Notes: generated by a model from the letters alone, not told the origin. A DNA stretch of 64,000 nucleotides from Tuctoria greenei (GCA_036927565.1 JAYESD010000004.1:72433427-72497426), one strand, 5' to 3'. Positions 34,487 to 45,663 are shown, counted from the stretch's first letter. Program-made: numbers and translations.

Positions 34487-35103
34487 CTATAATACAAGTA
34501 ATATAATATAAAACTTGTAAACACATTCTAAATGTGTGTAAATTAAAAGTATCGAATAACCGTACAATTTCAAAATGGAAAGGAAATCTTTGTAATGATC
34601 TGGTTGATAATTGCCTGAGTCCAAGATTGTTGCCAAACCCTGCGTTGGCTTGATGAAGATGATTATGTAGTGTTTACTGCACACATACAAACACACGTGT
34701 TAAGTTAACAATTAGCAATAATTGCTATTTTAATGTCATGTGTAAAACTTACTCGAAGTGGTACGGAGCCTTTATGAGGTCCTTGCCATCTCTGACAAAG
34801 TTGAACATGACATGTCCTATGTAAGCTGCAATCTTTGTCCTTTTATCCTTCTTTTGGTTTGCGATTGATTTTTCAAAAAAAAATTGGCAGGTGCTTGTAC
34901 TCTTTTGAGTTCCGTTCCACCTGAAAGTCGAAATTTGTCTTTGCAATCACTGTGGGGTCAAGGATACCTGTCTTGGTGATCAGCTTTTCATTATTTATGT
35001 ATTGCATCCTATTGAAGAAGTCCGAAATTGTTATAATCTCATGACATGTGTATGCCTGTATTAAGAAAAGCAAATACGAAATATTAGAGGCACTTACAAG
35101 CAC
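34487..35103 (-). pseudogene. Ulp1/C48-like peptidase remnant in the CACTA element
   Basis: Minus-strand fragments carry patterns found at the C-terminal side of plant CACTA TNP1-like proteins that end in a C48 (SUMO-protease-like) domain. These are TGILDPTVIAKTNFDFQ (about 34975-34930), then KRTKIAAYIGHV (about 34830-34795), then ILDSGNYQPDHYKDFLSIL (about 34633-34577). The segments lie in different frames or exons and the expected His-Trp and Cys catalytic residues are not visible, so the domain is inactive. The family assignment rests on pattern memory and is tentative. Confidence 0.4.
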
Positions 35104-35824
35104 CAGATGAGTAGCAGGTTGATTTAGAGCATGCCTCGATGGAAAAGGCTATGTTGGTCTTCAAAGAGAAGGGCTCGGTTATCTTCTCCAATGCTCCAGA
35201 ATGCTTGTTTTGGCACACAAAATGTGATGTAAGAAAGATCATATTTTGTGCTGACAGTGATGTACCACTAGTGCATTCTTCTGAGCGAGACAGGTTGTTC
35301 GAAGTTATACTGGTGTCATGAACAACTTCACATTCTCATATTCAGGAGGAACATACTGAATCTTGTATATTGAAACTCCTGGTTGAACTAAAGCCATCTC
35401 TCGATTATATTTCACACCGTCTTCTTCCCACTCCTCAATATTTCCTATTGCTGGGCATTAGATTTTCCAATTTTTGCCGTCAAATTTTCTAAATATTGTA
35501 ACACTTCTTTAGAAGGTTTCTTATTTTTGTATGAGCTAACTTTCACAGGCACTGATGATCGAGGAGTAGTCGTTGGAAGTTGGACACTAGCTTGTTGTTG
35601 AACCTGTTGTTCAACTGATTGCTCTTTACTACCAACAGCTTGCTTTGGTACTGTTCAAGCTATTGTTCAACTGGTTGCTCTTAGTTATATTTACTAGCAA
35701 GGTTACTATCATCCTTGCTGGGACATAGAGGAAGTGGATCTTCCTGGACTTTTAGCTTAGGGGTTGCTGTATTTTGAGATGCGATGGGGCTAGACATTGG
35801 CTCATCGTCCAACACGCTATCGCG

Positions 35825-36413
35825 TCAATGCCAAAGGATTAATTGGTTGACAGCCTGTCCCAAAGTCGTGATCCCCTCATGTGTGATGTGGTCTATTTCA
35901 TAATCTTCATAATCATTATCAATAATCTGAATAACTTGCACCACAACATAATACAATAGAAGCGAATTGTTGTTGAAGTCACGATCAGGCTTTGTCATAG
36001 CAGTGGCAACCTGTTTGGTTCTATTCCCTGCTTTGTCGATCAGGACAAGAAGACAAAAAGATCCGCCCTTAACAATATCATCGACAAGGAACTTATGGGT
36101 TGACCCTGAGTCTGGCACAGAACCTACGCTGCTAGGGTAGGCAGTTGGAGATACCAAATGCTCCTTTGCCATGGGAACCATCACTGTATTCGGTGCCACT
36201 AATTGTCCCGATTCTCTAAGTTGATCCATTATTTCTTGCACATTTTCCTTGACCTTTTTAGCAATAGTTTCATCAAGTGTCTTCTTGAACTTCTCACGAC
36301 TTCTATATGACTCTTCATCCTTTGAGAAACCATCTCTCCAGGACATCTGAGAAGAGATTGCTTGAACCCCTCCACTTTGTTAAGGGTTTCCTAGTATAGC
36401 GATAAGTTGGTCA
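35825..36413 (-). pseudogene. CACTA TNP1-type (Transposase_24) gene, 3' part after the Sirevirus insertion
   Basis: The minus-strand frame enters from the Sirevirus junction with ENDQLIAILGNP and a stop (TAA, about 36376), then continues MSWRDGFSKDEESYRSREK into a lysine-rich coiled stretch. It then enters a globular segment ending LGQAVNQLILWH, the pattern seen downstream of Transposase_24 domains. The insertion's 5-bp duplication accounts for the repeated Glu-Asn codons, and the frame matches the part at 51715-52233, so the Sirevirus landed inside one exon. The protein would be the DNA-binding partner of the TNP2 transposase. Confidence 0.7.
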
Positions 36414-36418
36414 TTCTC

Positions 36419-37823
36419 TGAAAATGCATCTAGGCATCCCTCGTGGGTTTTGGTTGATTTATGACAAACAAATGAGATCCTAACCACATTATTGAGATGA
36501 GCGCAGGCCTTAATAAAAGAATGAAGAAAGTGACAAAAAGAAAGGAGAATGAGGATCAATTCGGAAAAGAGCTCAAGAGCTGAATAGAATACATTATTGT
36601 GTTGGGAGTGTGTTGGTGTAACACATCCCAAGAGCTCAAGCACAAAAGAAATCCTCACACACTTCACATTTCACAGGAAAAATGGACTAGTCCGATATAC
36701 ATCGGACTAGTCCGATATCCTCTCTAGACAGGTTCAAACAAGTCCAGCCAATGCGGACTTGTCCGCACCGGACTAGTCCGATAATGCCTCTGACTAAAAT
36801 CGGACAAGTTCTCCAAGTGCGGAATTGTCGTATATTCACTAAGTGTATCACCACACCGGACTAGTCCGATATTACCACGAACAAGTCTGAAAACCTTTCT
36901 GACTAAAATCGGACAAGTCCGCTCCTAGCCGGATAAGTCCGATATTTCTGGACACTTAGGGTTTCCTGCACGCCGCACACCGGACTAGTCCAGACTGCAC
37001 CATGGACTAGTCCAGACCTTCGAAACCCTAACGGTAACTTTTGAAAACCCTAATATAAATAGATGTGCATGGCCCAACTATCTACTCTCTCGACCCCCTG
37101 CGCCGTCGCACCCTCCAAGAGCCTAGAAAACACATCTCTCCACGCAATCCAAAGCAAGAAAGATCAATCCCTTGAGGATTCACTTTGGATCAAAGGAGAG
37201 ACACGATTCCACACTTTTGAGCTCTTGGATTTGATCTCTAACACACTCCTGTTGTTTTATTGTTGATCTTACGAGTGTGTTCTTGGTGGTGTTTGAATTG
37301 TAATCTAGGGGAGCCCTCAACTTATGAGAAGGCCCCTTGAACTTGGTGATTTGCCCCTTTGTGATAGTGGAAGTAGGATTGGCCTTCGTGGCGATTCGAC
37401 GAGGTTAGGGTCAGTGAATACCCGGTCCTTTCGTGGGCTCCCCAACGTGGATGTAGGTTACCTCTGTGGGAACCGAACCACGTGATAAAAATCGTGTGTC
37501 AGACTCGTTTTTAAAGTTTCTCATATCATATTCTAGGGTTTGATTGATTTCATTCATCTTACATTAGTACATTCATATCAAAGCTACTACACTTAATTTC
37601 ATTAACTCAATACTTGCAATTTACATACTATATTCCGTTGCGTACTGCGCTTGTGTTGAAATCATCGATTGAACTTGATCAATTTAGTCTGCACGCACTG
37701 GACTAGTCCGCACTCTACTGGACTAGTCCGATATCTCAGGATTTGGTCAGTATGTTGAGTGTTGCAGGTTCCGACTAAATTTCAAAAAGGCCTGTTCACC
37801 CCCCCCCCTTTAGGCCACATTCA
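36419..37823 (+). repeat. Sirevirus 5' LTR
   Basis: 1405 bp with a dense block of GGACTAGTCCG and GGACTTGTCCG palindromes (36680-37020) upstream of the TATA box TAATATAAATAG (37051-37062), and a smaller block at 37690-37735. The position just upstream of the TATA box suggests a role in transcription; that is inference. A short pyrimidine run (about 37800-37809) precedes the end. Confidence 0.9.
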
Positions 37824-37825
37824 AT

Positions 37826-37837
37826 TGGTATCAGAGC
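37826..37837 (+). promoter_or_regulatory. Sirevirus primer binding site (tRNA-Met)
   Basis: TGGTATCAGAGC, two bases after the LTR end, is complementary to the 3' end of initiator tRNA-Met. Confidence 0.9.
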
Positions 37838-37873
37838 AGGACTCTTTGCAAGAGATAATCGCTCGAAGAGAAA

Positions 37874-38142
37874 ATGTCGGACATGAAGGATGTGCACAAA
37901 AGTCTTAACCAAGAGAAGGTTGAAGACGAAAAAGCTCAAAAATTGGAGAAGCTCCTCGATGCCATCCAGGACTTCGAGGATGACGATGAGGAGACAGTTG
38001 AACTCAAGGCGCTCCTAAAGAAGAAAGCTCTCTCAAAAGGGAAAGTGAAGGTCGAGGACGAGAAGAAGGAGAAGGGGTAGTCACACCGACTACTCCTGAT
38101 ATTCCTTTAACTACGATCGTCTTAACTCTAACAATAACCATT
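37874..38142 (+). pseudogene. gag: Sirevirus gag, N-terminal part before the nested insertion
   Basis: Begins MSDMKDVHKSLNQEKVEDEK and is rich in Lys and Glu, as expected for the N-terminus of these gag proteins. The frame stops at 38078-38080. A second frame, with a stop at 38097-38099, leads into the insertion point, so at least one frameshift and one stop separate the start from the gag core at 42642. The five bases ACTTA (38143-38147) next to it are the target duplication of the nested element. Confidence 0.7.
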
Positions 38143-38147
38143 ACTTA

Positions 38148-39044
38148 TGATGTGGACATCACTTCTATGCATATACACAACACTCCATTCAACATACAAG
38201 ATGCAATCAATAGGATTCACACACACCAATTAATTTCAGAGGTGAGCTCGTTCTTATATGTTTCCTTATATATTTTTGAGAGTAGATTGCTACCTAATGA
38301 CTTAATTGTGATTAGGATCCATAGAATAGGAGTAATTGGAGGAAGATTTAGGGGCGTGGAGGACCAAAAGAATTGTTCAAAGAGGATGGAAACCATCCCC
38401 AACTCAAAATTGTGTCCAACTCGGAGTCTAGGAGCAGTACACACTAAAATGGACGCCCAAGACGCATACGAACTCCGTTTTGGATGTTCCACATATACAC
38501 GGAAATGGGAGAGGATAAAATTTTAAATTAATCTGGTACCATGTCAAAATTCAGTCAGAGTCGACAGGAATCGTCAAAACAATATCGAGTTCAGAATCTG
38601 TCAGGGTGCTGCACCACCGTATTGGGCCATTGGGCCTTGTATCAAGTCTAAGTCCATTATTTTCGTATCTTAGGGTTAGGTCACTACCAAAACACCCCCT
38701 TGGACGTCCTCCCACCTATATATACTCCATAGTAGCTGCCACGAACAAGGGGGTTTTGCTTAGATTAATAATATCGCCGTTCTACGATTTATGAAACCTC
38801 AACTTCGCAATTTTAGATCGTGTCTACCTTGTTCTTGCTTGTGTTCTTGGTTGCACTTGCAGGGATTAGACTTCTGACCGAGGTCAATCGTGTGCAGCAC
38901 GGTTGATAACCAACGGAGCGGTGGTGTAGTGATTGTTGGGGTTTTTCGTGTTCTACTCGAGAGCCTCGGATAATCAACGTCGAGATCTCCACCTCAATCG
39001 ACTTATCCTTACCTTTCGGAAGATCAGGCCTAAACTTCCTATCA
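38148..39044 (+). repeat. 5' LTR of the gag-only element
   Basis: 897 bp with TATA-like CTATATATACTCC near 38714. Similar to the 3' LTR at 41753-42636, with scattered substitutions and small indels, for example GAAGTTAAAGGAGTAATT against a shorter form near 38328. Confidence 0.9.
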
Positions 39045-39046
39045 AT

Positions 39047-39061
39047 TGGTATCAGATTTCC
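39047..39061 (+). promoter_or_regulatory. Primer binding site of the gag-only element
   Basis: TGGTATCAGATTTCC, two bases after the LTR, matches the initiator tRNA-Met-type core TGGTATCAGA. Confidence 0.75.
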
Positions 39062-40212
39062 AGGTTGCCGGTTAGGTAATTCATCTATTCTTACATTAGT
39101 TTTGTTTTTCATACCTAGAGTTTACAAAAAAGCCACAAAAAACTTGAAGTTTAGTAGATCTGTTCATTACTTTGTCCAAACCACCATTGATCCTTTGCAA
39201 CTTTCGTTTTCAGTTTGGTTTTGTTGAGTTTGTATCCGTTGTTGAGTCATATTGCTAGTTTAGAAAGTGTTTTTGGTCTTAGTTTGAGTTTTGCATTGTG
39301 TTGATTCATCCTTTTGAATCACATCATCACGTCCAGATTAGATTCATCTCTGCCCAGTTCGCAATTTTTATCATATCTCAGTCATACGAACTTGGATTTT
39401 AGAGTTCTTGTACTTTCTGGAAAACTTAAGAAGTTATCTACAACTTTTGTATTCATAGGTTTCCCACTAAATGGATATATCATGGTCAAAAGTGTATTAG
39501 ATATGAATCTGTTCTCGACCTAGAATTTCTGAATAGTCTGTATTTCGGGAACAATATCTCCTATTATTTAAAGAGGAGAGATATATCTACAATCTTGATG
39601 TTGTAAGTTTTTCTATTTAGAGCCTCTAAGTGTTCCTATTTGTCCTTGGAAGATTGAGCAGAAAATCTGCGACAGACACACGAGATATCTTTGATTGGTT
39701 TTCATTGTGTTCTTGTTTTGCAGCACATTCTGAGAAAAGAAAGACAAAAGAGAAAGGCAAGTGCAAAACAAGATACAAAATCCGCACAATAAATAGGAGA
39801 AAAAAACAAAAAAACAGAAGTGCTTGCATCCTTTGTGTCATCTAGTTTTGTCTCATGTCTTGCTTGCTTGAACTACTAGGAACACATTTAGGCCAGCAAC
39901 TTTGACAAGTACTTTGGACATCTATTCAACTTTACTATATGATTTTATTGTTCCTAATCCTTGCTATATATAAAGTGCCATCCAAGCTACACCTTACTCT
40001 TGAGCAGAATCGATACACCTTTGCAATCATCCCACACTTCATTGGTTTCTTCATACCGTCCACCGTTTGCCACCTGCTATGTCAGTAAGAACACTTGTAA
40101 GAGCGTGGTAAGACGCTTGAGAGTGTGTGATTCCACTTCCACATTGTCATCATCCTTTTGAATATGGTAGGGATAATATATTATTTTTGTTGTCTTGTGT
40201 TTGCTACTAACA
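39062..40212 (+). other. Leader of the gag-only element
   Basis: No supported gene. The 3' part from about 39975 (GCCATCCAAGCT, GTAAGAACACTTGTAAGAGC) is similar to the leader of the CRM-like element at 21158-21290. Such retained non-coding sequence is what packaging and reverse transcription by a partner would need. Confidence 0.55.
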
Positions 40213-41544
40213 ATGTCAAGTAAAAGCAAGAATCATGCATTATATGCTGAGATGATTGACATGATGAAGATGGCGATGGAGTTGCTTGCTAAGAATCAAA
40301 CATCAATCAAGGTTTCACATGACATTCAGACCATCTTTACAACTCCTTCCACGAAAAGTAATTACATTCTCCCATCTCTTCCTTCTTATGATGGTTTTGG
40401 TTATGATGAATATATTGCTTGGGAAACAGAGTTGGATAAAGTTTTTGGACAATGTCATATGTGTGAGAGGAGAAAGATTAGAAATGTTGCAATTGCATTA
40501 GTAAATTGTGCATTATCTTGGTGGAACAATTTAAATGAATTAGAAAAACCTCGAACATGGAAAGAAACGAAAATTCTTATGCGAGAAACTTTTCCTAATG
40601 TATCTATGTGCAAAGAGGAAATTCAGCAATTTGAGGAGCAGGTCCTTGTTGTACGTCCTCCTGTGGCTAATCTTTTGCAGGACAATGTAGAAAGGAATGC
40701 AGCTGGTGCAAAAGAAAATGAGGTGATACACAGTTTTTGTGAACCTTCAGATTTATCCATTCATATTTCACAAACAATTACTGCTGAAAATGAGAATGAA
40801 GGTAATGCACCTGATACTACACTTATCGATGTTGAGAAGTTTTTTAACGTCTCAAATTTTTCTCACAATCATTCTATTGGACAACAACAACTCGAGGAGC
40901 CTTTTCTGAAAACACCATTATACCTAGTTGATTTTCCTACTGATTCTTATGGTAAAAATGAGTTGTATGCTGATAATTATATTGTACCGATGCTAGAACG
41001 AGTCAATGAATTTGATACTTTATTACCCACTTGTGCTGAAATCAAGAATTTGATTCCAATTATTTGTGAAAATGATGAACTGAAATTGTTGTCTTCTCTG
41101 AATCTCTTGGGATATATTGAATTTGACACTCTTTATGATCTAGATATTGTAAAGAGGAGAATATTTTCCCAATCTGAATTGCCTTTGTTAAGTAAAAATA
41201 TTTTTCATTCTATAGGCAACTATGAAGATAGTGGTGAATTTATGGTGCATAAAGTTTACATATGTTCCAATGTGCAAGCTCCTTTTGTGCTACAACAACA
41301 TGGTAAAGTAAATAAATGCACTAATGCTAATAATGCCTTGTCATGTTTTTCTAGTATTTTTTTCTTGCAGCGGAGACAACAAATAAAAGAGAAGCATTGT
41401 TCGCTGCAGTTGTGCAATATGGACAGCGCTCATACTATCCCCAAAAGCCTCTTTTCTGGACATACGAGCAAGTCGAGGACGGCTTGTCATAAAGAAGGGG
41501 AGAATGATGAGATCATGCACGTTATCATTGCACCTAAAACATGA
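40213..41544 (+). CDS. Gag-like protein of the non-autonomous element, with a long novel C-terminal region
   Basis: An uninterrupted frame of about 443 residues. The ATG at 40213 (MSSKSKNHALYAEM) is preferred over one 18 bases upstream because its ACTAACA context matches the gag start of the CRM-like element. Residues of about 50-140 have the gypsy gag core: LPSLPSYDGFGYDEYIAWE, NCALSWWNNL, then TWKETKILMRETFPN. There is no CCHC knuckle. The remaining 290 residues or so are acidic and hydrophobic-rich, with no domain I recognise. A short PPVANLLQ resembles pol sequence of the partner element. The protein may join particles built by an autonomous relative. It is the only intact gypsy-type frame in the window. 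Confidence 0.75.
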   Translation: MSSKSKNHALYAEMIDMMKMAMELLAKNQTSIKVSHDIQTIFTTPSTKSNYILPSLPSYDGFGYDEYIAWETELDKVFGQCHMCERRKIRNVAIALVNCALSWWNNLNELEKPRTWKETKILMRETFPNVSMCKEEIQQFEEQVLVVRPPVANLLQDNVERNAAGAKENEVIHSFCEPSDLSIHISQTITAENENEGNAPDTTLIDVEKFFNVSNFSHNHSIGQQQLEEPFLKTPLYLVDFPTDSYGKNELYADNYIVPMLERVNEFDTLLPTCAEIKNLIPIICENDELKLLSSLNLLGYIEFDTLYDLDIVKRRIFSQSELPLLSKNIFHSIGNYEDSGEFMVHKVYICSNVQAPFVLQQHGKVNKCTNANNALSCFSSIFFLQRRQQIKEKHCSLQLCNMDSAHTIPKSLFSGHTSKSRTACHKEGENDEIMHVIIAPKT

Positions 41545-41752
41545 CACAATGTTTATTTGTTTGGGATCCTGGCTCGAGTGAATGTGCATGCATATTTGAT
41601 AAAGAACATGAAGATGGTGCACTATGTCGTCCACCACCTTGGCCTCCTCCTTTCATGCATACAAGAAGATTTCATGGTGTTGCACATATGGACCCACACA
41701 TGAGAGAAGATGAACTTGAGTCGAGGATGACTCCAATTCAAGAAGGGGATGA

Positions 41753-42636
41753 TGATGAGGACATCACTTCTATTCATATACACAACACTCCATTCAACAT
41801 ACAAGATGCAAGCAATAGGATTCACACACACCAATTAATTTCAGAGGTGAGCTCGTTCTTATATGATTCCTTATATATTTTTGAGAATAGATTGCTATCT
41901 AATGACTTAATTGTGATTAGGATCCATAGAGAAGTTAAAGGAGTAATTGGAGGAATATTTAGGGGCATGGAGGACCAAAAGATACGTTCAAAGAGGATGG
42001 AAACCAAACCCAACTCAAAATCGTGTCCAACTCGGACTCCAGGAGCAGTACACACTAAAACTGACGCCCAAGACGCATACGAACTCCGTTTTGGACGTTA
42101 CACATATGCACAGAAAGGGGAGAGGATAAACTTTCCAATGACACTGATATCATGTCAAAATTCCTTTGAAACAAAATCGAGTTCAAAATCTGTCAGGGTG
42201 TTGCACCACCGTATTGGGCCATTGGGCCTTGTATCAAGTCTAAGTCCATTACTTTTGTATCTTAGGGTTAGGTCACGACCCAAACACCCCTTTGGACATC
42301 CTCCCACCTATATATACTCCATAGTAGCCGCCATGAACAAGGGGGTTTTGCTTAGATTAATAATATCGCCGTTCTACATTTTGTGAAACCCCAACTTCGC
42401 GATTTGAGATCGTGTCTACCTTGTTCTCGCTTGTGTTCTCAGTTGCACTTGCGGGGATTAGCCTTCCTGGTGATGTTAATCATGTGCATCACGGTTGATA
42501 ACCAACGGAGCGGTAGTGTAGTGATTGCAAGGGTTTTTCGTGTTCTACTCGAGAGCCTCGGATCATCAACGTCGAGATCTCCACCTCAATCGACTTATCC
42601 TTACCTCTCGGGAGACCGGGCCTCAACTTCCTATCA
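41753..42636 (+). repeat. 3' LTR of the gag-only element
   Basis: 884 bp, from TGATGAGGACATC to CTATCA, followed by the ACTTA duplication and then resumption of Sirevirus gag. An open frame runs through the pol-tail peptide into this LTR, as in CRM-type elements. Confidence 0.9.
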
Positions 42637-42641
42637 ACTTA

Positions 42642-43610
42642 TCTATTCCTCTAGGAAAAGTCCCACACTTCGACGGCAATGACTACTCAATGTGGAGGCA
42701 GAACATGAAAATGCACTTGATCTCACTCAATCCCAGCTTGTGGCACATTGTGGTTACAGGAATAGATATCCCCGACGATGATGAGGAGCTTACGCCTAGC
42801 AAAGAGCAAGCAATCCATCGAAATGCCCAAGCTGCAGCAGTCATCACCTCATCACTAAGTCAGGACGAGTTCACTAAGGTGGATGGACTCGAGATTGCAA
42901 AGGAAATATGGGACACATTGCAAACTGCACATGAAGGCGATCATCATGTGCGAGAGGCGAAGATCGAAATGATCGAAGGTGATTTGGTAAGATTTGCCAT
43001 TGAAGAAGATGAGTCACTGCAAGTCCTGTACAACCGGTTAAAGATGCTCATCAACAAGGTTCGAGCATATGGAAGCAAGAAGTGGAACGATCACGAGGTG
43101 GTAAAGCTCATCCTTAGAGCTTTTATGCCTTGCAACGTCACATTGTGTTTGATGATTAGAGAAAGCCCCAGGTACAAGAAAATGAACCCGGATGAGCTGC
43201 TTGGGAAAATCATAAATTTCGGGATGATGGAAAAGCAAGCAAAGCATGTCAAGGATATTGCCGACCTCACATTGGCAAAGAAGAAAGGGGTCGCTTTGAA
43301 GTCCACTTGCAAGCCCTTTTCTAAAGAAGCTCAAGAAGCTCAACAAAAAGAAGACAGCGATGACGAGAGCAGCGACATTGACGAAGAGGACATGATCCTC
43401 TTTATGAAGAGGTTCAAGAAAATGATGAAGAAAAGACAAGGGGGGAAATCAAGTGAAGGAAATTATAAAGAGAAGTCAAGACCAAAGTTGAGGCGGGCAT
43501 GGTATAACTGTGGTGAATATGACCACTTTATAGTTGATTGCCCATACGAAGAAAACAAGAAGAAAACCAAGGAAACGAAGCCTCAACCCAAGAAATTCTT
43601 CAAGAAATAG
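42642..43610 (+). pseudogene. gag: Sirevirus gag core and zinc knuckle, cut off from its start
   Basis: The frame resumes immediately after the nested element with IPLGKVPHFDGNDYSMW, the N-terminal signature of copia gag (UBN2 type). It continues through IWDTLQTAHEG, LYNRLKMLINKVRAYG and a helix-rich core to a Lys-rich C-terminus. The CCHC knuckle at 43500-43541 reads WYNCGEYDHFIVDC: the first cysteine (TGC) has become tryptophan (TGG), which should abolish zinc binding. The frame itself has no stop until 43608-43610. Separation from the N-terminus by the 4.5 kb insertion makes the gene non-functional. Confidence 0.85.
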
Positions 43611-44594
43611 AAGCAAGATGGACAAGCGCACCTAGGAAAGGAGTGGGACTCAAATGATGAGTCCTCTTCCGAAGAGGAAGAGGAGATGGCCAGCATAGCC
43701 ATCGAGAAGACAACTAAGAGGTCCACCCTCTTCTCAAGTCTAGGCGCATGGAAGGGCAACAACACTTGCCTCATTGCAAAGGAAGATAAATGAAAGTTAA
43801 CAACCAAATCCTCTTCCTTGCATTCTATTCTAGTGATAGTGAAGTTGCTAGTGATAATGAAGACATGCTCGTTGGCTTAGATAAGAAAACCGCAGCAAAA
43901 AATGAAATTTCTACTTAATCAGCTTGTTGAGAAAGAGAAGTTGATCAACCGTCAAGAAGATATGGTCATCTCCCAAAAGGAGGAATATCTTGAAGTTGAA
44001 GAACTTCTCGAACTTGAAAAGGAGCGAGGAAAGTCACTGTACCTTGAGTTAGCCTCAAGCAAGGAAGCTTTCTTGAAGTTAAGCGACTCAAACACCACCA
44101 TCAAGGACGAACTTGCTAACCTGTCCAAGGTTAACAAAATCCTTTAGGTACAAGTTGAGTCACTCAAACAAAGTGACCCCTCATCCTCCTCAAGCTCACC
44201 TTCTCAACCACTTAAAACTGAAGCTACCATTACTTGTTCATGTGCTAAAATTTACACTAGCTTGAAGGAAAAGTCAACCTCTACCAAGGACAAGCATCCT
44301 TCCCAAAGTGGCATATTTTACAAGGAGAAGATCAAATATGCACGTAGTGCATACTTGGTCACAAGACCTCCTAATGTCAAATATAGCATTGGTTATTCTT
44401 ATGGTGAAAAGCAATATGCTAGAAGCCATAAAAATAACAAGGAGGGCATTGCCTTTGTGAGGGGAAACTCCTCTCAAGCTAGAAAGACCAACAATGCTAA
44501 TAAGTCCAAGGTAGTCAACACATACAATAATCGGACTATCCCGATCCTTACTCGGACAAGTTCGGGTTCCCAGACTAGTTCAGTTTATAAATAG
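43611..44594 (+). pseudogene. Sirevirus gag C-terminal extension (coiled coil), interrupted
   Basis: Downstream frames continue the long Sirevirus gag: an acidic SSSEEEEEMASIAIEK segment, then a coiled-coil stretch (43902-44147, rich in Glu, Leu and Lys heptads), then a basic Ser/Asn-rich segment (44262-44594). Stops near 43790, 44145 and 44592 and frame changes separate them. The tail includes codons that spell GGACAAGTTCGGG-like sequence, reminiscent of the non-coding palindromes. Confidence 0.65.
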
Positions 44595-44639
44595 CAAGAA
44601 ATATTATTCAGGACTTTTGATGCATCCTATGTTCTAATG

Positions 44640-45663
44640 AGAAGCAATTTTGGAAAAATTTATGCTCATTATGTTGGGCCACGCCATGTGAACACCAAGT
44701 CTCAAGTGTGGGTGCCCAAATCTCTTGTAACTAACCTCCAAGGACCAAGCAATCTTGGGTACCTAAAACCAAGGCATGATTTGTTTTTGTAGGCCTATTC
44801 CTCCGGTGGATTGAAATGGGTGCCAGACAGTGGTTGCACCAACCATATGACCGGATAAAGAAGGATGTTCGTTGAGTTCTCATTGAAGGTCAAGAACATA
44901 CGAAGCGACAACGGCACAGAGTTCAAGAACACTAAAGTTGAGGAGTACATAGACGAAGAAGGGATTCAGCACCTTATTCCCTCAACAAAACGGAGTTGCC
45001 AAAAGGAAGAACCGAACCCTCATAGAGATGGCGAGAACAATGCTCTATGAATACAAGACCTCAGACCAGTTTTGGGTGGAAGCGGTTAACACCGCTCGCC
45101 ACGCCATAAACCGACTCTACCTTCATCGACTACTCAAGAAGACATCATATGAGCTACTCACGGGTAACAGGCCACATATTTCTTACTTTCGAGTCTTCGG
45201 TTCTAAATGCTATATTTTGAACAAGAAGCCAATGACTTCAAAGTTTGCTTCGAAGTCCGATAAAGGTTTCTTGCTCGGCTATGATTCAAACACTTACGCC
45301 TATCGTGTCTTCAACAAAGTCTCCAGACCTGTTGAAGTAGCACGTGACGTAGTGTTCGATGAAACTAACGGCTCTCAAAAGGAGCAATTTGATCCATGCG
45401 TGCTAGATAGAGAAGAAGCTCCATGTCAAGCATTGATAAGAATGGCGTTGGGCGATGTTCGAACACAAGAGCCACCTCTACATGTGCATGAGGAAGATGA
45501 ACCGCAAGTGGAGGCCAATGATCAAGGGGGAGCTTCCACACAAGATCAACCTCAAGAAGACGAAAATGATCAACAAGTCAATGAGGGCAACCATCCAGGG
45601 GGAGAAGAAGAAAATCATGAAGATACAAGACCGCAAGTGCCACACCCAAGAGTACACCAATGA
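44640..45663 (+). pseudogene. pol: Sirevirus protease and integrase, large internal deletion
   Basis: After QVWVPKS comes the aspartic-protease-like motif DSGCTNHMTG at 44826-44855, followed by a stop at 44856-44858. Sequence then jumps directly to the end of the integrase core (IRSDNGTEFKNTKVEEYIDE, 44865-45050 frame). The pre-integrase HHCC region and the first catalytic aspartate are missing, a deletion of roughly 200 codons judged by family layout. A frameshift near 45020 leads to 45028-45663 with the integrase C-terminus (FWVEAVNTARHAINRLYLH, FRVFGSKCYILN). That frame ends in a TGA (45661-45663) in frame with the RT. It cannot integrate. Confidence 0.8.

Larger units (their letters stand above)
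38148..42636 (+). mobile_element. Gag-only, non-autonomous LTR element related to the CRM-like gypsy family
   Basis: LTRs at 38148-39044 and 41753-42636 (TGATG(T/A)GGACATC to TCCTATCA) are flanked by ACTTA on both sides (38143-38147 and 42637-42641). It has a good primer site, a polypurine tract AAGAAGGGGATGA (41740-41752), and one intact long ORF with a gag-like N-terminal half but no protease, RT, RNase H or integrase. LTR, leader and primer site resemble the autonomous element at 19260-26578. Sequence just before the 3' LTR still encodes EDELESRMTPIQEGDDDEDI, the end of pol in that family, so it most likely arose by internal replacement of an autonomous relative. Confidence 0.88.

Noticed and set aside
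38217..39112. Open frames inside the LTR of the gag-only element
   Set aside because: They lie in LTR sequence repeated at 41753-42636, with no domain except the expected pol-tail overlap at the 3' copy.
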